Shown here: positions 1-11,975 of the stretch, one piece after another
Layout: each line of letters begins with the position of its first letter
Position numbering within the stretch: position 1 is the stretch's first letter
From: Diadema setosum
Lineage: Eukaryota; Echinodermata; Echinoidea; Diadematoida; Diadematidae
Reading direction: 5' to 3'
Length of the DNA stretch: 64,000 bases
Assembly: GCF_964275005.1 (NCBI RefSeq)
Contig: NC_092701.1
Span: 6,058,715 to 6,122,714, forward strand
Notes under the pieces: generated by a model
Seen by the model: the letters and a program-made list of their open reading frames with translations, nothing else
Database searches by the model: none
Told to the model about the DNA's origin: nothing
Made by a program: the position numbers and the translations under genes

Positions 1-336
1 GACCTGTGTATCTCAAAATAACTACATGTATATTGTTATAGAATAGTATATCATTTACTCATTATTTATCTAGCGATCCACGTCCGACAAGCTTTGCTTT
101 TTAGTGGATCACTATTTTCCATAATCGAATTTATTTTCCGCTCGCCCACGAAGTATTTATACAGTGTTCCTCACAATTATTGTACATAATTTTATATGTT
201 GTTCTATAATTTGTCTCGTATATCACATGAATCTTTTGCAAACGTTTGAACAATATTATGTCATGACATGTATACTTTGTTCTATGTTTTTGATTTTCGT
301 TGATTGGAAATAAACTATGATTGAATTGAATTGAAC
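1..336 (+). mobile_element. 3' end of a CR1/L2-like LINE
   Basis: This is a non-coding LINE 3' untranslated end. It has a conserved block near 88-108 (AAGCTTTGCTTTTTAGTGG) that recurs near 14413 and 60462. It ends in an AATAAA-like stretch and a short microsatellite tail of ATTGA units at about 320-336. A 3' microsatellite tail in place of poly(A) is usual for CR1/L2-type LINEs. The coding part would lie to the left of the window. It runs straight into the interior of an ACCCCGTTTACAG element, so it probably inserted there. Confidence 0.6.
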
Positions 337-417
337 GGACAAAATTGCGGGGCTCGTCCCCGCAACTGAGGCTGGGCTCGGCCGCGGCTCGGCCCAGCCC
401 CGCACTGTAAACGGGGT
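337..417. mobile_element. Truncated right end of an ACCCCGTTTACAG element
   Basis: This matches the last ~80 bp of the complete element at 531-1056, including GCACTGTAAACGGGGT at the very end. The following CTGAG equals the CTGAG in the paralogous foldback copy near 19009, so the element's right edge and insertion point are clear. The left part is missing, replaced by the LINE tail. Confidence 0.75.
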
Positions 418-530
418 CTGAGCAAATAAAGCCCACGAGTTCGACACCAAGTAAAATAAGCCCAGGAGTTATACGGCTCATGGGACCGACACTACGCACA
501 AAACTCGGGGCTCATGAGACCGACACTAAG

Positions 531-1056
531 ACCCCGTTTACAGTGCGAGGCTCGGCCGCGGCTCGGCCGCGGCCGAGCCCATTCCCACTTCAGTGTAAAC
601 GCGCAAAAGGCCAAATGCGGGGCCAAAATTGGCCTCGCATTTGGCCTCGCTCTGGAGGTGGTCTCGGCATTTTCTCAGTGTAAACGCAAACTGGGCCAAA
701 TGCGCGGCCAATTTTAGTCTGGCTTCCAAACCCTCTGCCCGTACTATTTCGCTATTTAGGATATTAACCCCCTCAACGTCCAAAGCTAGTATAGTTTAAG
801 GTAGTTTTGTCCTGCAAAGGAACGGCGACTTCGTCACCACGGAATCCAGTAGGCAAAGGGTCTGAAAACCGGACTATACCAAATTGCGTTTGTTTACAAG
901 CAGAGCGCCACTATGATTACGACAAAATATTGAAAGGTTTGAATTAAAAGCGCGGCCGAGCCTGGCAGTGTAAACGGACAAAATTGCGGCGCTCGGCCCC
1001 GCAATTGAGGCTGGGGTCGGCCGCGGCTCGGCCCAGCCCCGCACTGTAAACGGGGT
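531..1056. mobile_element. ACCCCGTTTACAG non-autonomous DNA element
   Basis: The terminal inverted repeats begin ACCCCGTTTACAGTGC and continue as GC-rich GGCTCGGCCGCGG repeats. It is flanked by a 5-bp duplication CTAAG (526-530 and 1057-1061). The unfilled site survives in foldback copy 2 near 19097-19112 (ACTAAGCAAACAAAGCCCAC). No coding capacity is seen. The superfamily is not assigned; a 5-bp duplication does not fit hAT (8 bp) or mariner (TA). Confidence 0.85.
717..874. mobile_element. 158-bp TA-flanked MITE (GTCTGGCTTCC)
   Basis: The inverted ends are GTCTGGCTTCCAAACCCTCT and the matching AGAGGGTCTGG-type right end, flanked by TA on both sides, as for Tc1/mariner-type MITEs. It lies inside the ACCCCGTTTACAG element. 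A related copy with the same interior (TACTATTTCGCTATT, CTAGTATAGTTTAAG) is at 51221-51334. Confidence 0.65.
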
Positions 1057-2429
1057 CTAAGCAAACAAAGCCTACGAGACCGACACTACACTTAAAAGGC
1101 CCACGAGACCGACATTACGCAAAAGAGGTTCACGAGACCGACACTAAGCAAAGAAGGCCCACGAGACCGACAGGATGAACCGCGCCACCTATAGACCAAT
1201 AACTTGTATAGGCTGTCCTGATAATGGCGTAAGAAGATATAAGAGATGGAAAAGAAGAGTTGCCAGGGTGTAACCCCATCAGTTGTTTCCCACCCCCTGA
1301 AATGATCAGGATCTTTAATTGTGTTTGCCTGGGTGTGTGTTTGTGAAAAAATGAACAAAATTCAGTAAAAGTGTGCAACAGATCTTTCCAAAATAAACCT
1401 GCGAGGGTGTTGATTTAGTATTAATAAGAAAATAAATAACGTAGTCGTCTATTAAGGTAGCGTTAGGGATTCGGAAAAAACAAGATGCATCCAAAAAACA
1501 GCTATTGTATTTCACGAAAAAAAATGTATTGTTTGGAGGAGAATAACACAAACCACAAATCGAGGTGAATCCCTGCGATATAAAACGTTCTAATCAGTTG
1601 AATTACATCATAGTTACAGAGAAAATTAATATAGATCTTACTCCAAAACGGCTAAGCAGAAGGGTAGGATGTCTAATACAGCCTACGTAACTAGCGAATC
1701 GAGAGAGAAAGAGGTAAAAAGTACATCCTGTCCATCTTCTAGCTAAAAACTGGGAAAGCATATTAAAAAATAGCATGGTGGCATTATCAAAGCTCTATAA
1801 TTAATCCATACATCGTTCTTGTCCTCTTTTATTGATTCATTTGTGGGGGGTTGTCTTTTTTTGGGGGGGGGGGCATGAGGAATACAATTCTATTCTTCTA
1901 ATTGATAACAATGTTAGAAGTGTGTGATGTCGTTCATATGCAGATGGTTACCATCTTTCACTTGATAGCGTGACGAAGTTGCACCCGCCAGTATGTTATT
2001 TTTCCGTGTGGTGGAACACCCTGTACAGGTAATTGACATGTAGATGGCGCTGTTTATACTGTCGGTCTTGTGGGCCTTCTTTGCCTACTGTCGTTCTCGT
2101 GGGCTTTTTTTGCTTAATGTCGGTCTCGTAAGCCTTTTTTGTAGTACCGGTCTCGCGGACCTTCTCTGCCTACTGTCGGTCACGGGGGCTTTCTTTGCTT
2201 AGTGTCGGTCTCGTGAGCCTTTATTGCTTAGTGTCGGTCTCGTGGGCTGTGTTTGCTTAGTGTCGGTCTCATGAGCATTTTGTGCGTAGTGTCGAACTCA
2301 TGGGCTGTGTGATTCCTGAGCCGTATGACTCGTGGGCTGTATGACTCATGAACCTATTATTGATGTCGGTCTCGTGGACCGTATGACTCGTGGGTGTCGG
2401 TCTCGTGGGATGACCCCCTATAATTTATT

Positions 2430-2716
2430 TGATTGCACGAAACGAGACCGACATCCACGAATCATACAACCCATGAGTCATACAACCCATGAATTCAACA
2501 CTATTACATGGCTAACAAGACCGACACATTAAGCCCCGTGTTGTAATGTCGAACTCGTGGGTTTTTTTTTTACCTAGTACCGAACTCATGGGCTTTTTTT
2601 GCCTAGTGTCGATCTCATGGGCTGTATTACTCGTGAGCTGTATGACTCATGGACCTGCTCTCAGAGTCGAACTCTTGGGCTGTATGACTCGTTGGTGTCT
2701 GTCTAGTGGGATGAAC
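2430..2716. mobile_element. Short foldback copy 3
   Basis: A compact foldback with the same vocabulary as the two large copies. The left part reads CGAGACCGACATCCACGAATC and the right part ends GTGTCTGTCTAGTGGGATGA. It sits immediately right of copy 1 and has almost no loop, so it is either an internally deleted sibling or a local rearrangement product of copy 1. Confidence 0.55.
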
Positions 2717-3206
2717 CCATTGGATCTACCATTATATCTTAATGTGTAACTGTAATGTTGCACCCATCCACGTCAGTCAATGAAAGTTGAGTGTGCTAAG
2801 GAGGACTATTACATTAGTATCATTATAATAAAAATCGTTCAGTGAAGGAGGAAGAAGATGCCACTTGTGTGGTGCATGTACGAACGGGGACAAAGGAGCA
2901 CAATTTGTTATCAGCACAGTGAACATAATCAAGACATTCTATATTATGCCTGTGATATTTCTAAAGCTGTATTATCAATCTGAAGACCGATTGGCAATGA
3001 TATTTCCATTTCGGTGATGTCAACTCACCTACGCGCGCGCACACATACACACACACTCACGCACAAACAAAAACTTTGTTATTTTTTTCTTTCATATTTC
3101 GGTTCTTACAAGCCCGTAGCCAGGATTTTTCAAGGGGGGTGCGGTCACTAAAAAAATGGACCTTCGGTACCAATACCAATGATGACACACACACACACAC
3201 ACACAC

Positions 3207-3260
<54 letters not shown>
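2717..3260. repeat. Non-coding stretch ending in CA and TA microsatellites
   Basis: Nothing gene-like is seen in 2717-3030. A (CA)n run at about 3184-3209 passes directly into a (TA)n run of about 50 bp ending near 3259. Any ORF through here is low-complexity. Confidence 0.8.
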
Positions 3261-3261
<1 letters not shown>

Positions 3262-3289
3262 TTTGGACGACCGAACTACAAAAGTTGTA

Positions 3290-3600
3290 TAAGAATTTGC
3301 GCGCGAAGCGCGCCGCAAATTGTGAATTTTGACTGTTTTAATGACGTTTTAAAGTCTCGAGGAAATTTGTATTTTTGTCTGTTGCATGCAATCGCGTTTC
3401 GGTATTTCATCTAGGAAATAGTAAAAACTCATTTTGCCAGGAAGTTGCAAAGTTTAATTGTGTTCGAGACTCTGCGCGCGTAGCGCGCCGCAAAATTGAG
3501 AATAGTGATTTTCCTGGTGTTGTTTTAACTTTTATTTTTTCTATTGTATACCCGCGTTAGCAGGCCTGAAGCCAGGATTTTTAAAGGAAGGGGGGATTGC
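3290..3600. repeat. Repeat relics with GTAGCCAGGATTT and GCGCGNAGCGCGCC motifs
   Basis: GTAGCCAGGATTTTTCAAGG near 3116 and GAAGCCAGGATTTTTAAAGG near 3570 are related copies. Near 3299-3320 and 3473-3493 there are two palindromic blocks (GCGCGAAGCGCGCC and GCGCGCGTAGCGCGCC) in similar context, suggesting a degenerate two-unit tandem. No protein is supported. Confidence 0.45.
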
Positions 3601-3654
3601 GTTAATTAACAAAACGGTCCTTTGATACTGTCCCGGGAGGGGTAGCGACAATTA

Positions 3655-3940
3655 AAAGGTGGACACCATGCTCATACATGGACTTTCAAAATGGCCCCTA
3701 AACGAGTAATGATCATATGATTTTTTTTGGGCCTTAAAAACAAGTATTCCTTAAATGTTTCCTGCACCCTAAAGAAGTACTTCATCATGATTGAACAATA
3801 TACCATTTTCCCAAATTTCGGCCTTTTTGATACCCTTTGATTATATACGCTCGTACATCACACTTTCCATCTAATCCGTGAGAAAAAACGACCCCTATTA
3901 CGCGTTTTCTTTAGCGAGTATGGTCACGGTGTCCACCTTT
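3655..3940. mobile_element. 286-bp MITE (AAAGGTGGACACC ends)
   Basis: The ends are AAAGGTGGACACCATGCTCA and the inverse of AAAGGTGGACACCGTGACCA. No target duplication is certain. The interior is AT-rich and non-coding. Confidence 0.6.
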
Positions 3941-4171
3941 CAGTTGGAGTTTTCCATCCCATTGGATGCTGTTTGGAAGATGAAACATTCACTTTACTAT
4001 ACAGTATATCAGCCGTTGGTATGCGAGTTTGTCAAAAACGAAAATAAATAAGAACATTTTTAAAACAAAATGAATTGTAAATGTGAACCATTTATATTTT
4101 GCCTCCTTGTGGTAGGATATTTCCAGCATTTCCGAACTTTCAAATAATCATTTTAGATTTAATAATATTAA

Positions 4172-4501
4172 AGGTAGTAGATCCGATTCGCAAACATCTC
4201 CAATATCAGTCAAATGTCATATTAACCATCATGCTAAGAAGGTTTTCTTTGTGAAATTTGGAGGTCAGTGAAATTCAAAAATTAAACATCCGTTAGCCAT
4301 TGGAAGAAGTTGAGTGCAAATTCAGACCTCAGGCTTAGTGCTCAGATGTTATCCTATTTGATTTGATCTGTCTTACTGTGCACACTAAGATACATACTGG
4401 AATGGTTATTTCTTATTTATTAAAATAATTATAGTAGCATATTTGGTTACTAGCTGTCTCTAAGCATTTTCGAATTTGGGCTGCAAAGAGATCCACTACC
4501 T
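4172..4501. mobile_element. 330-bp TTAA MITE (AGGTAGTAGATC ends)
   Basis: TTAA at 4168-4171 and 4502-4505 flanks inverted ends AGGTAGTAGATC / GATCCACTACCT. TTAA targets are used by piggyBac- and Kolobok-type elements. Its right end and right flank (4467-4545) are copied again at 4815-4893, so a later duplication includes part of it. Confidence 0.65.
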
Positions 4502-5379
4502 TTAAGTTAGAAGAGAGATAAGTAAATAATAATAAAATAAACAAACAAAAAAGAATGAGTTTCTTTTGTAATACTATCTGACAAACTTTTTACTTTACCA
4601 TTTTACTTCATAGCTCAGCACTTTCCATTCTCTCTCATACCCTCTTACCCATTACATTTAAATGAAATACAACTACAATGAGTTTGCGTGCCTGCATAAT
4701 ACTCTTTGGAAATTATAAGTGAGAATGTTCTTAGGTTTTGGCTCACTTTAAAATGAGAACCAATAGAACTGTCACAACATGAGAAAATGTATAAGTAATA
4801 ATCAACAGTACATTTCCGAATTTGGCCTGCAAAGAAATCCGCTACCTGTAAGTTAGAAAAGAGATTAGTAAATAATGATAAAATAAACAACAAAAATGAA
4901 CGAGTTTCTACCGCCGTATCCAGAACAGAGCCTGAAACGGTGCAGACTCAAGAAATCGTTTGTACTAATACGTCTTGAAGTACTGTGTGATACTGTTAAC
5001 TCAGACTTCTACAAAGCTGTAAGTAAGAATTTTAACCCAATCCGGCTCATTACCTGTGTTTTTTATGAAAAAGATGAATAAAGAATGTAAATTAAATAAC
5101 GACGCGTCACAATGCAGTCTAACGCTCTCACAATGTTATCATACATAGGGTTTTTCCCTGACTGTTTTTACTCCGGAGCTCTTGCAATATTCAGGCTTTT
5201 GTAATACTATCTGACAAACTTTTTACTTTACCATTTTACTTCATAGCTCATCATTCTCTCTCATACCCTCTTACCCATTACATTTAAATGAAATACAACT
5301 AAATTGAGTTTGCGTGTCTGCATAATACTCTTTGGAAATTATAAGTGAGAATGTTCTTAGGTTTTGGCTCACTTCAAAA
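4467..5379 (+). repeat. Partial tandem duplication
   Basis: Segment 4467-4545 recurs at 4815-4893. Segment 4567-4805 recurs at 5201-5379 and resumes at 8562-8620 after an inserted element. The order A-B-A'-B' indicates one duplication of an A+B block. The B copy near 4745-4765 (TTTAAAATGAGAACC) is the empty site for the insertion at 5380. No gene is seen. Confidence 0.75.
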
Positions 5380-8300
5380 TAGTAGACTTGCTAAGGGGGT
5401 AAACGCTGCATTTTTTAGTACAAATGTCCTATTTGCCACAGATGTTCCCTAGGGCAAATGAAAAATTTTCATCTAAAGAGACAATCTGTATCTATGCAAA
5501 TAAGCCTTAATTTGCATAATTTATGCAGAAATACATATAAAAATTATTTTAAAATATATGTGCATCCAGCAGAAGTACCTAATTTGGTAGAAGTATTCTG
5601 TAGAGTATTCAAAAGTGGAAACATTCCTGCAAAAATTGATTTCATACCTATTTAAATAAACATAAAATCTGCATAATTATGCAAGTTATTGTGCAAAAAT
5701 CTGCATTTTTGAAAGAATTTCTAATCTATTAAGCACTGGATCTTGAAGAACAAAGTTTGAACCTGGGATGGATGTTCCTTGGGTCAAAACCAAGTGATTC
5801 ATCTAAAGAGACAAACTGTCTCTATGCAAACAACCTGTTATTTGCATGATATGCATATCAAAATCTACACATAGATAATCAGAACAAACAAAAAGCAATT
5901 ATGTGACAATGTCTTAAATCGCTTTGAACTTAACATCTAAAAAGCTAATAGAATAAGACAATATTCTTACAACAACACTTTTCAGTTGCTTAAAGTTATT
6001 TCCATATTATTTAATCAACTTAGGTATTTTATGCATGAATTATGTTAATAAGTATACAAGACGTGAAATTTCCAAACATATTGATCTTTGAAATGATTTT
6101 TACTATCAATTTTCCCTTATTGCATAAATGCTTTGCAGGGTGGAAAAATAACAATCGATAGTGACACTCTTTAAATATGATTATGCAAATATAAAAGTTG
6201 GGCCTACATAGGAACAGATGCAATTCGGAACAATATTGCTTACAAAAGGATTGTTTTCCCTTGCAAACAGTACACAACTGAGGTCATGGTTAGAAATCAT
6301 TACAAAAATCACTACAATAGCGAAAATTCTGATTTTCATTGTGTTTTGTAGGCACCCAAGCGAATGAGGGGCTTTTTATATCAAACTGATTATAAACTTT
6401 TGTAAATTATGTGGATTATGTTGATTAAGGGTATCTGCACACATTAAGAACTTAGAAGCTTGAGTTTAGAAACAAAGTCTGTTTCTGAAAAAAAAACCAC
6501 AAACCTTTCCCACAGTATACTATGAGCTGCTATGGCATGGAAACTATGCTAGGAAATTTATACACAATAACATTTTGATAAGGCAATAATTTATGCAAAA
6601 ATTGTCATGTGAACAATAATCTTAGTCTCTGACTGAAAATCAGTCAATTTCAACAATAAATCAAAGCAGAAATAATATGTTCATAGCCATAAAAGAGTAT
6701 ATTAGATGGCGTTCACAATTAGGATGTGATTTGTCAACAGATCGTCACATGCTATTGTTTACGAGGATCGTAAATATCATATTCTCCCTGGTTGTGATCG
6801 TTTTCCCTTGGGTAATGTAACTCCCTGGCGGTCCAAAGAATGTTATATTCCACCACATACCAGCTAATACCTGTATATATGATTATGACCTACATGATCT
6901 TGAAGCTTTTTCCAAAAAAAACAAAAACAAAAACAAAAAAAACATAATTATGTTAACTGGTTTCGTGTATAGATGTCAAAGGTTAAATAAAAAAATACAC
7001 AGGTAAAAGTGTAAAAGGTAAGAATGTCAGAGGTTATACATGTGTATACATCAAAATTAACTTTCATACATTAAATGCAATGACGGTGATGACTATACCA
7101 TGTCACTGAATTCCATGTCCTTTCCTGCTTATCAAGAGGAAACAAAAACACTTGAGAGGGGAGGGCTTAAACATTTTTTCGATAATCAACAAGGGTATCA
7201 CTGTCAGGAAAGAACACGCACTAATATGTACTAAGTTTTATGATACCTTGATTCACATTCAAGATATGGAAGAAAAAGTGAAATATAGCACTTTCATCAG
7301 AGTTTTGACCTTTTGGCAGGAAATTTCCCAGAGAAAATCCATTAGGTAATACATGTATATATTAAGTTTCAAGAAAAATCCTACAAGCATTGCAAAAATA
7401 TCAGGGAAATAGTGAAATTTTGAGGGCTCAATTGACCTTGATCTTTGACCCTTGACCTTTGACGAATGACCTCTAAATTCCCTAGAAAATACCTGCCATC
7501 AATACCAAGTTTCATGAAGACACCTTGAACCATTTGCGAGATACAGAGACAAAAGTGAAATTTTAACATTTTCACCTGACCTTTGATCTTTGACCTCTTG
7601 ACCTGAAACTCTCTGAAGAATCTTATTTTGGTATGTATAGTACATGTATGCAGTCACTAAGTTTCAAGAAAATACCTTCAGGCATTGCATAGATATGGGG
7701 GAAATAATGAAATTTTAGCATTGAACTTGAACTTTTTGACCTTTGACCTCTTGCCGATTTTACTTAAAAACTGCTTAATTAATTGCCCCATCATACGTCA
7801 TCTTTGGACCAAGTTTGGTGAAATTTGCTTAATCCCGTCTTGAGTTATCGCGTAAACTGAAACAAGTCGACCTTGACCATTGACTTCAGGTACATTCGGG
7901 TATTAATATGCACAATATGCTAATTAGGTGGTATTTGCATAGAGAAATAGTGTTTTGATACTACAAACGAGAAATAATGTTTTGACATTACAAACCATTT
8001 CCTTTTGACTAAAGGATATTCATAATACTTTGGTAGTTTTTATCATAAAATGCAGTTCTTATACTGTAAGAAAAACTTTAAAAATAATGTTTTTACTTTA
8101 CTTTCTTTAGTAATTATGTAAATTAGCTGGTAATGATAATTCAATTTTTCAAATTCTTTTTTCATTTTGTTTCATAGAGTGTTTCTAAAGGGTTATATCT
8201 ATCTAGGAAGAGATTTAAGGGGGTTTCATTGTTTACGAATCAATTTGAATAACTCACATAATTATGCAAATTTTATGTTTATTTACATAGGTATGAAATC

Positions 8301-8561
8301 AATTTTTGCAGGAATTGTTTCCACCTACTCTATAGAATACTTCCCTAAATTGAGTATTTCTGCTGGATGCACATATATTTTTTAACAATTTTTATATGTA
8401 TTTTTGCATAAATTATGCAAATTAAGGCTTATTTGCATAGATACAGATTGTCTCTTTAGATGGAAAAATTCCATTTGTACCGAGGAACATGTGTGCCAAA
8501 TAGGACATTTGTACTACAAAATGCAGCAATCACCCCTTTTTTCGCCCTTAGCAAGCCTACT
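5380..8561. mobile_element. 3.2-kb AT-rich element with long inverted ends
   Basis: The first ~300 bp (TAGTAGACTTGCTAAGG, ACAAATGTCC, TCTAAAGAGACAATCTGTAT) are repeated inverted at 8250-8561. Comparison with the undisturbed paralogue near 4750 places the insertion in an AAAA run. A weaker internal direct duplication links 5433-5530 with 5756-5870. The middle (7380-7900) holds clusters of TGACCTTTGACC-type motifs. No transposase is found, so it is non-autonomous; the superfamily is unknown. Confidence 0.75.
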
Positions 8562-8620
8562 AAAATGAGAACCAATCGAACTGTCACAACATGAGAAAAT
8601 GTATAACTAATAGAGAACTG

Positions 8621-8882
8621 GAGTAAGACAGGCCTTTCATTTTGTTTTGTCTCTCCTGATCGTTCGTAAGAAATGCTAATTCATGACCACCTTTTCACAA
8701 TTTGATTGGAGCATGCATTCATAATGGAAAATAGTTGACATAATAATCTATCCCCAGGCATTATCATGCCAACATGTACCTAAATGTACATGTACTATAT
8801 CTTTGTGAGACGTAGATATAAAGTAATGTCTCAGGTTTTCGATTATAGTAGTTTCGAGGAAATTTCTTTAATTTTTATCATA
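8621..8882. other. Unassigned AT-rich spacer
   Basis: I see no ORF, RNA or repeat boundary here beyond ordinary AT-rich sequence. Confidence 0.5.
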
Positions 8883-8961
8883 TGTGACCGTGCACCTCAA
8901 AACGAACATAAAGTCGCACACACTGATTTTGCGTGAGGACTGAAAATAAGTGAAGTGGGTC

Positions 8962-11353
8962 TGTTGCGACACGGATTGTCGCCCCTACACGGATTGTCGC
9001 CTCCTGCTCGGGGCGACAATCCGTGACGGGCGCTGGCGGCACGGATTGTCGCCCCCTACACGGATTGTCGCCTGGCGACAATCCGTGACGCTTGTGCAGT
9101 TCCCAGTTTTTGACCTCGAAGGCGACAATCCGTGTTGGCAAAAAAAATTGTTGCGACACGGATCGTCGCCCCGTCACGGATTGTCGCCCCGGGCTCGGGG
9201 TGGTTCCTCCGGTGTTAAGCTTTGGTGGGATGGGTATGACTGGTAAGTTATGCGTATGTGTGTGTGTGTGTGTGTGTGTGTATTGTGAGCTGCGTGATAT
9301 ATGATGTGTATGATTTGTTGTGTGTGTGTGTGTGTGTGTTTGTGTGTGTGTTTGGAGTATAATAATACAATATTATATGTAGAAACTGTGCATGTGTGGT
9401 GGTTACATAGTGGTAGTGGTTTGTTTGTCTGTGTGTATACGTGTGCCTGTATGTTTACGTGTGTATGTGGAATATAGTGGCGCTACTGTGGCAATACAAA
9501 CGCCTTCAGAGTGTATGAGCACGTGTTTAAAGAATTCACACCAGCGTTGATCTAAAAATAGTATGGGTGTGTCAACCAAATATCAGCGGTGAGGCGGGCT
9601 AGGCGAGAGAGAGACCGAGAGAAAATACATACGAGGGAGGTACCCTCCCCAAATGTTATTTGTCTTTGTTCATTTTTCCCTGCAGTCATTTTCTTCCATC
9701 AGCCTTATAAACTAGAACGTCCATACCACTATTCTTTGTCCCAGAATAGGTTTGGCATGCTTTATGCATGAGCGAATAATTTCCACACGCCGTAAAAAAT
9801 TTGTCAATCGTTACTTGATTAATTAGCACAAACGAACTGCCATTGCACACCGCCAATACATACGTAATACAAACAAACACCAACAAACACTCAAACAAAC
9901 CTCATAATGCAAACAAACCAACTCAACACTTTTTTCCTTGATATTTATTGATTTCATTCAAATCATTCATAAATCGACCCATTCTGGGTGCAACAAGAAC
10001 AAAAAAAGTTACAAATGGCAATTCGAAACAAAAGCAAATCCATGTGTCAATTTATACCACAAATAATCTCACTTCAACATAGATAACTCGATTAAAGACC
10101 AACCCTACTAACAATTTCTTCACGAGAAAGTTTTGACATGTATAGGGCCCTACCAAACCTATATTCCTTGAATATATTGGTTTGGATCATGTAACACCTT
10201 CTTACTTAAAAGGGCATATACATAAAAAAACCCACACAAATATATTACACAAATCTAGAATGAAATCAGTCATAAAACACCCTACCACCCCCTCCCTTCC
10301 CAAACCGAAACAAATCTAGGGCCTACATCTATCCTAAATATTAAATCCTACCAACATCCGTCATACCATTTATAACTATCCTTCTTCAAATCCAATCCCC
10401 AACCCACCAACCCCTGATTAAACAAAACCTAAATCATCCCACACCCACATTCACCGACCCAAATACATACATACATACACACACACACACACCCACACAC
10501 ACACACACACACACACGCACACACACACACACACACGAAGGTTCGTTATTCCGAAGTTTCGTTTTTTCCGAGGCTTCATTTATCCGAAACACACAATTCC
10601 CTATACCTAGTGGTTGGTTGATCCAAAAATGAAATTCGGAATAACGAACCTTCGGAATAATGACCCTTCGGACGAATGAGCCTTCGGACGAATGAGCCTT
10701 CAGAATAACAAACTTTTGCAATAACGAAATGTAACCCCCTTCCCACATACCGACGCACACCCGAACCGATACCACATCCTTCCTGATGGAACGATTTCCC
10801 AGTGTTGATAAATAAGACATAATGGACCGTACGCAGAAAAGCAGCATCCGCCCGCATGCAAGCTCCACTCCGAATTCATATACAAATCTGCCAAACAAAC
10901 TCATCAAATTCAAAGCTGCTGATAAAATCAATATCAATGTTTATGCCAGCAACAGCTTACTAGGTATCCCTCCCCACGCGCAGCTAAAAAACACTTACGC
11001 AAAAAACTGACATAATAAACACATTCTTCCATCACACACACACACGCACACACACACACACACGCACACGCACAAACGGACACTAAATTATCATGTGCAC
11101 GCGCACATACACACTTCCTTGAAACCTCACCATGAGTTTTTACATGGCATGTTTGCATGGATGTAGCCATGTAAGTTATGTGTTAGTATTTCAATGATTA
11201 TGTCCAGAACGATATTACCCAGCAAAATGCGCTTCGAGGGCGGGCGACAATCCGTGTAGGGGGCGACAATCCGTGCCGCCAACGCCCGTCACGGATTGTC
11301 GCCCCGGGCAGGAGGCGACAATCCGTGTAGGGGCGACAATCCGTGTCGCAACA
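8962..11353. mobile_element. 2.4-kb element with CACGGATTGTCGCC hairpin ends
   Basis: Two 111-bp terminal inverted repeats (8962-9072 and 11243-11353) begin TGTTGCGACACGGATTGTCG and differ at about two positions. Each contains several copies of CACGGATTGTCGCC in both orientations, able to form strong hairpins. A third partial cluster lies at 9120-9200. It is flanked by GGGTC (8957-8961 and 11354-11358), a 5-bp duplication. The interior holds (TG)n at 9257-9281 and 9319-9351, (CA)n near 10476-10535 and 11036-11070, and TTCGTTATTCC repeats. No transposase is visible. Confidence 0.85.
10537..10735. repeat. TTCGTTATTCCGAA-type inverted repeat cluster
   Basis: Direct and inverted copies of GGTTCGTTATTCCGAAG and CTTCGGAATAACGAAC, with loosely related TTCGGACGAATGAG repeats. 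The same vocabulary occurs at 55860-56245. It is non-coding; the ORFs through it are shadows. Confidence 0.65.
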
Positions 11354-11975
11354 GGGTCAGCCTAACCGAACTTGACTTTTTCGTATTTTCTGAAAGAGAG
11401 GGTCTTCCTTTACATTATGCTAAAATTTGGTATCATAAAATGGGCAGGAATTACTGTGTTTTTTAACAGTTTATCTCGAACATTTTTTGGTAGAATAGTG
11501 TGGTTAGGTGTGTCTTTAGAATCCCTTTTTCATTTCTGAAAAACCTTGTCCACACTCTTCACTTTCAACTGATAACTTTTAAAAAGATAGTGTTACCGCT
11601 TTGAAAGTTGGCATTGATTATGGACAGAATATGTTAATGAGGCATGCTTAATTTCAGTTTAATCTGATAATCCCTTCATTGTTGTTACTCTGGTGGTTTA
11701 CTTCCTGTTTTTTTGTCTCATTCATCGCACAGCCAGCGCGGTTTGGTAAAGATTAAGCGCTTGAATAGACACTGTACTTTAATAAGAGCCTCTTTTCTCA
11801 GTTCACACTTTTCCTGAGTTTGTGCTTTCTTTCCAATATTTACATATGTTAGGAGAGTCCATTTGATTTGAGTTATACATCATTTTAAAGCTTAAAGTGT
11901 GCTCTTTCAGAATATGGTCTTAACTAAAAATTCATGTCTGGCGACTTTTTGTTTGTTTTGAGGTGCAGGGTCACA

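Larger units (their letters stand above)
418..2416. mobile_element. Foldback element, copy 1 (interrupted)
   Basis: Both arms are arrays of ~28-30-bp repeats built around GAGACCGACACTAAGCAAA on the left (418-530, 1057-1180) and its complement GTCGGTCTCGTGGGC on the right (2060-2416). The centre (about 1180-1390 and 1810-2060) matches 19240-19465 and 20285-20560 of copy 2. No transposase is visible and the short ORFs are repeat translations. The left end is lost to the elements at 1-417, and a 526-bp element sits in the left arm. The arm structure suggests a foldback or Mutator-like non-autonomous element. Confidence 0.75.
8883..11975. mobile_element. TGTGACYGTGCAYC MITE, copy 1, split by an insertion
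   Basis: The left end TGTGACCGTGCACCTCAAAA and the right end GAGGTGCAGGGTCACA are inverted repeats. Parts 8883-8961 and 11354-11975 together match the unbroken ~690-bp copy at 14890-15577, which lies in the opposite orientation. The 2.4 kb between them is a different element. It is non-coding. Confidence 0.8.

Noticed and set aside
2060-2416. CRISPR-like or satellite array
   Set aside because: Part of the arms of a mobile element, with inverted counterparts at 418-1180; no spacers.
8962-9200. CRISPR-like array of 14-bp repeats
   Set aside because: Repeats occur in both orientations, spacers are irregular, and the set is mirrored at the other end of a transposon.
10434-10937. 167-aa minus-strand ORF
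   Set aside because: It includes a CA microsatellite and TTCGTTATTCC repeats.
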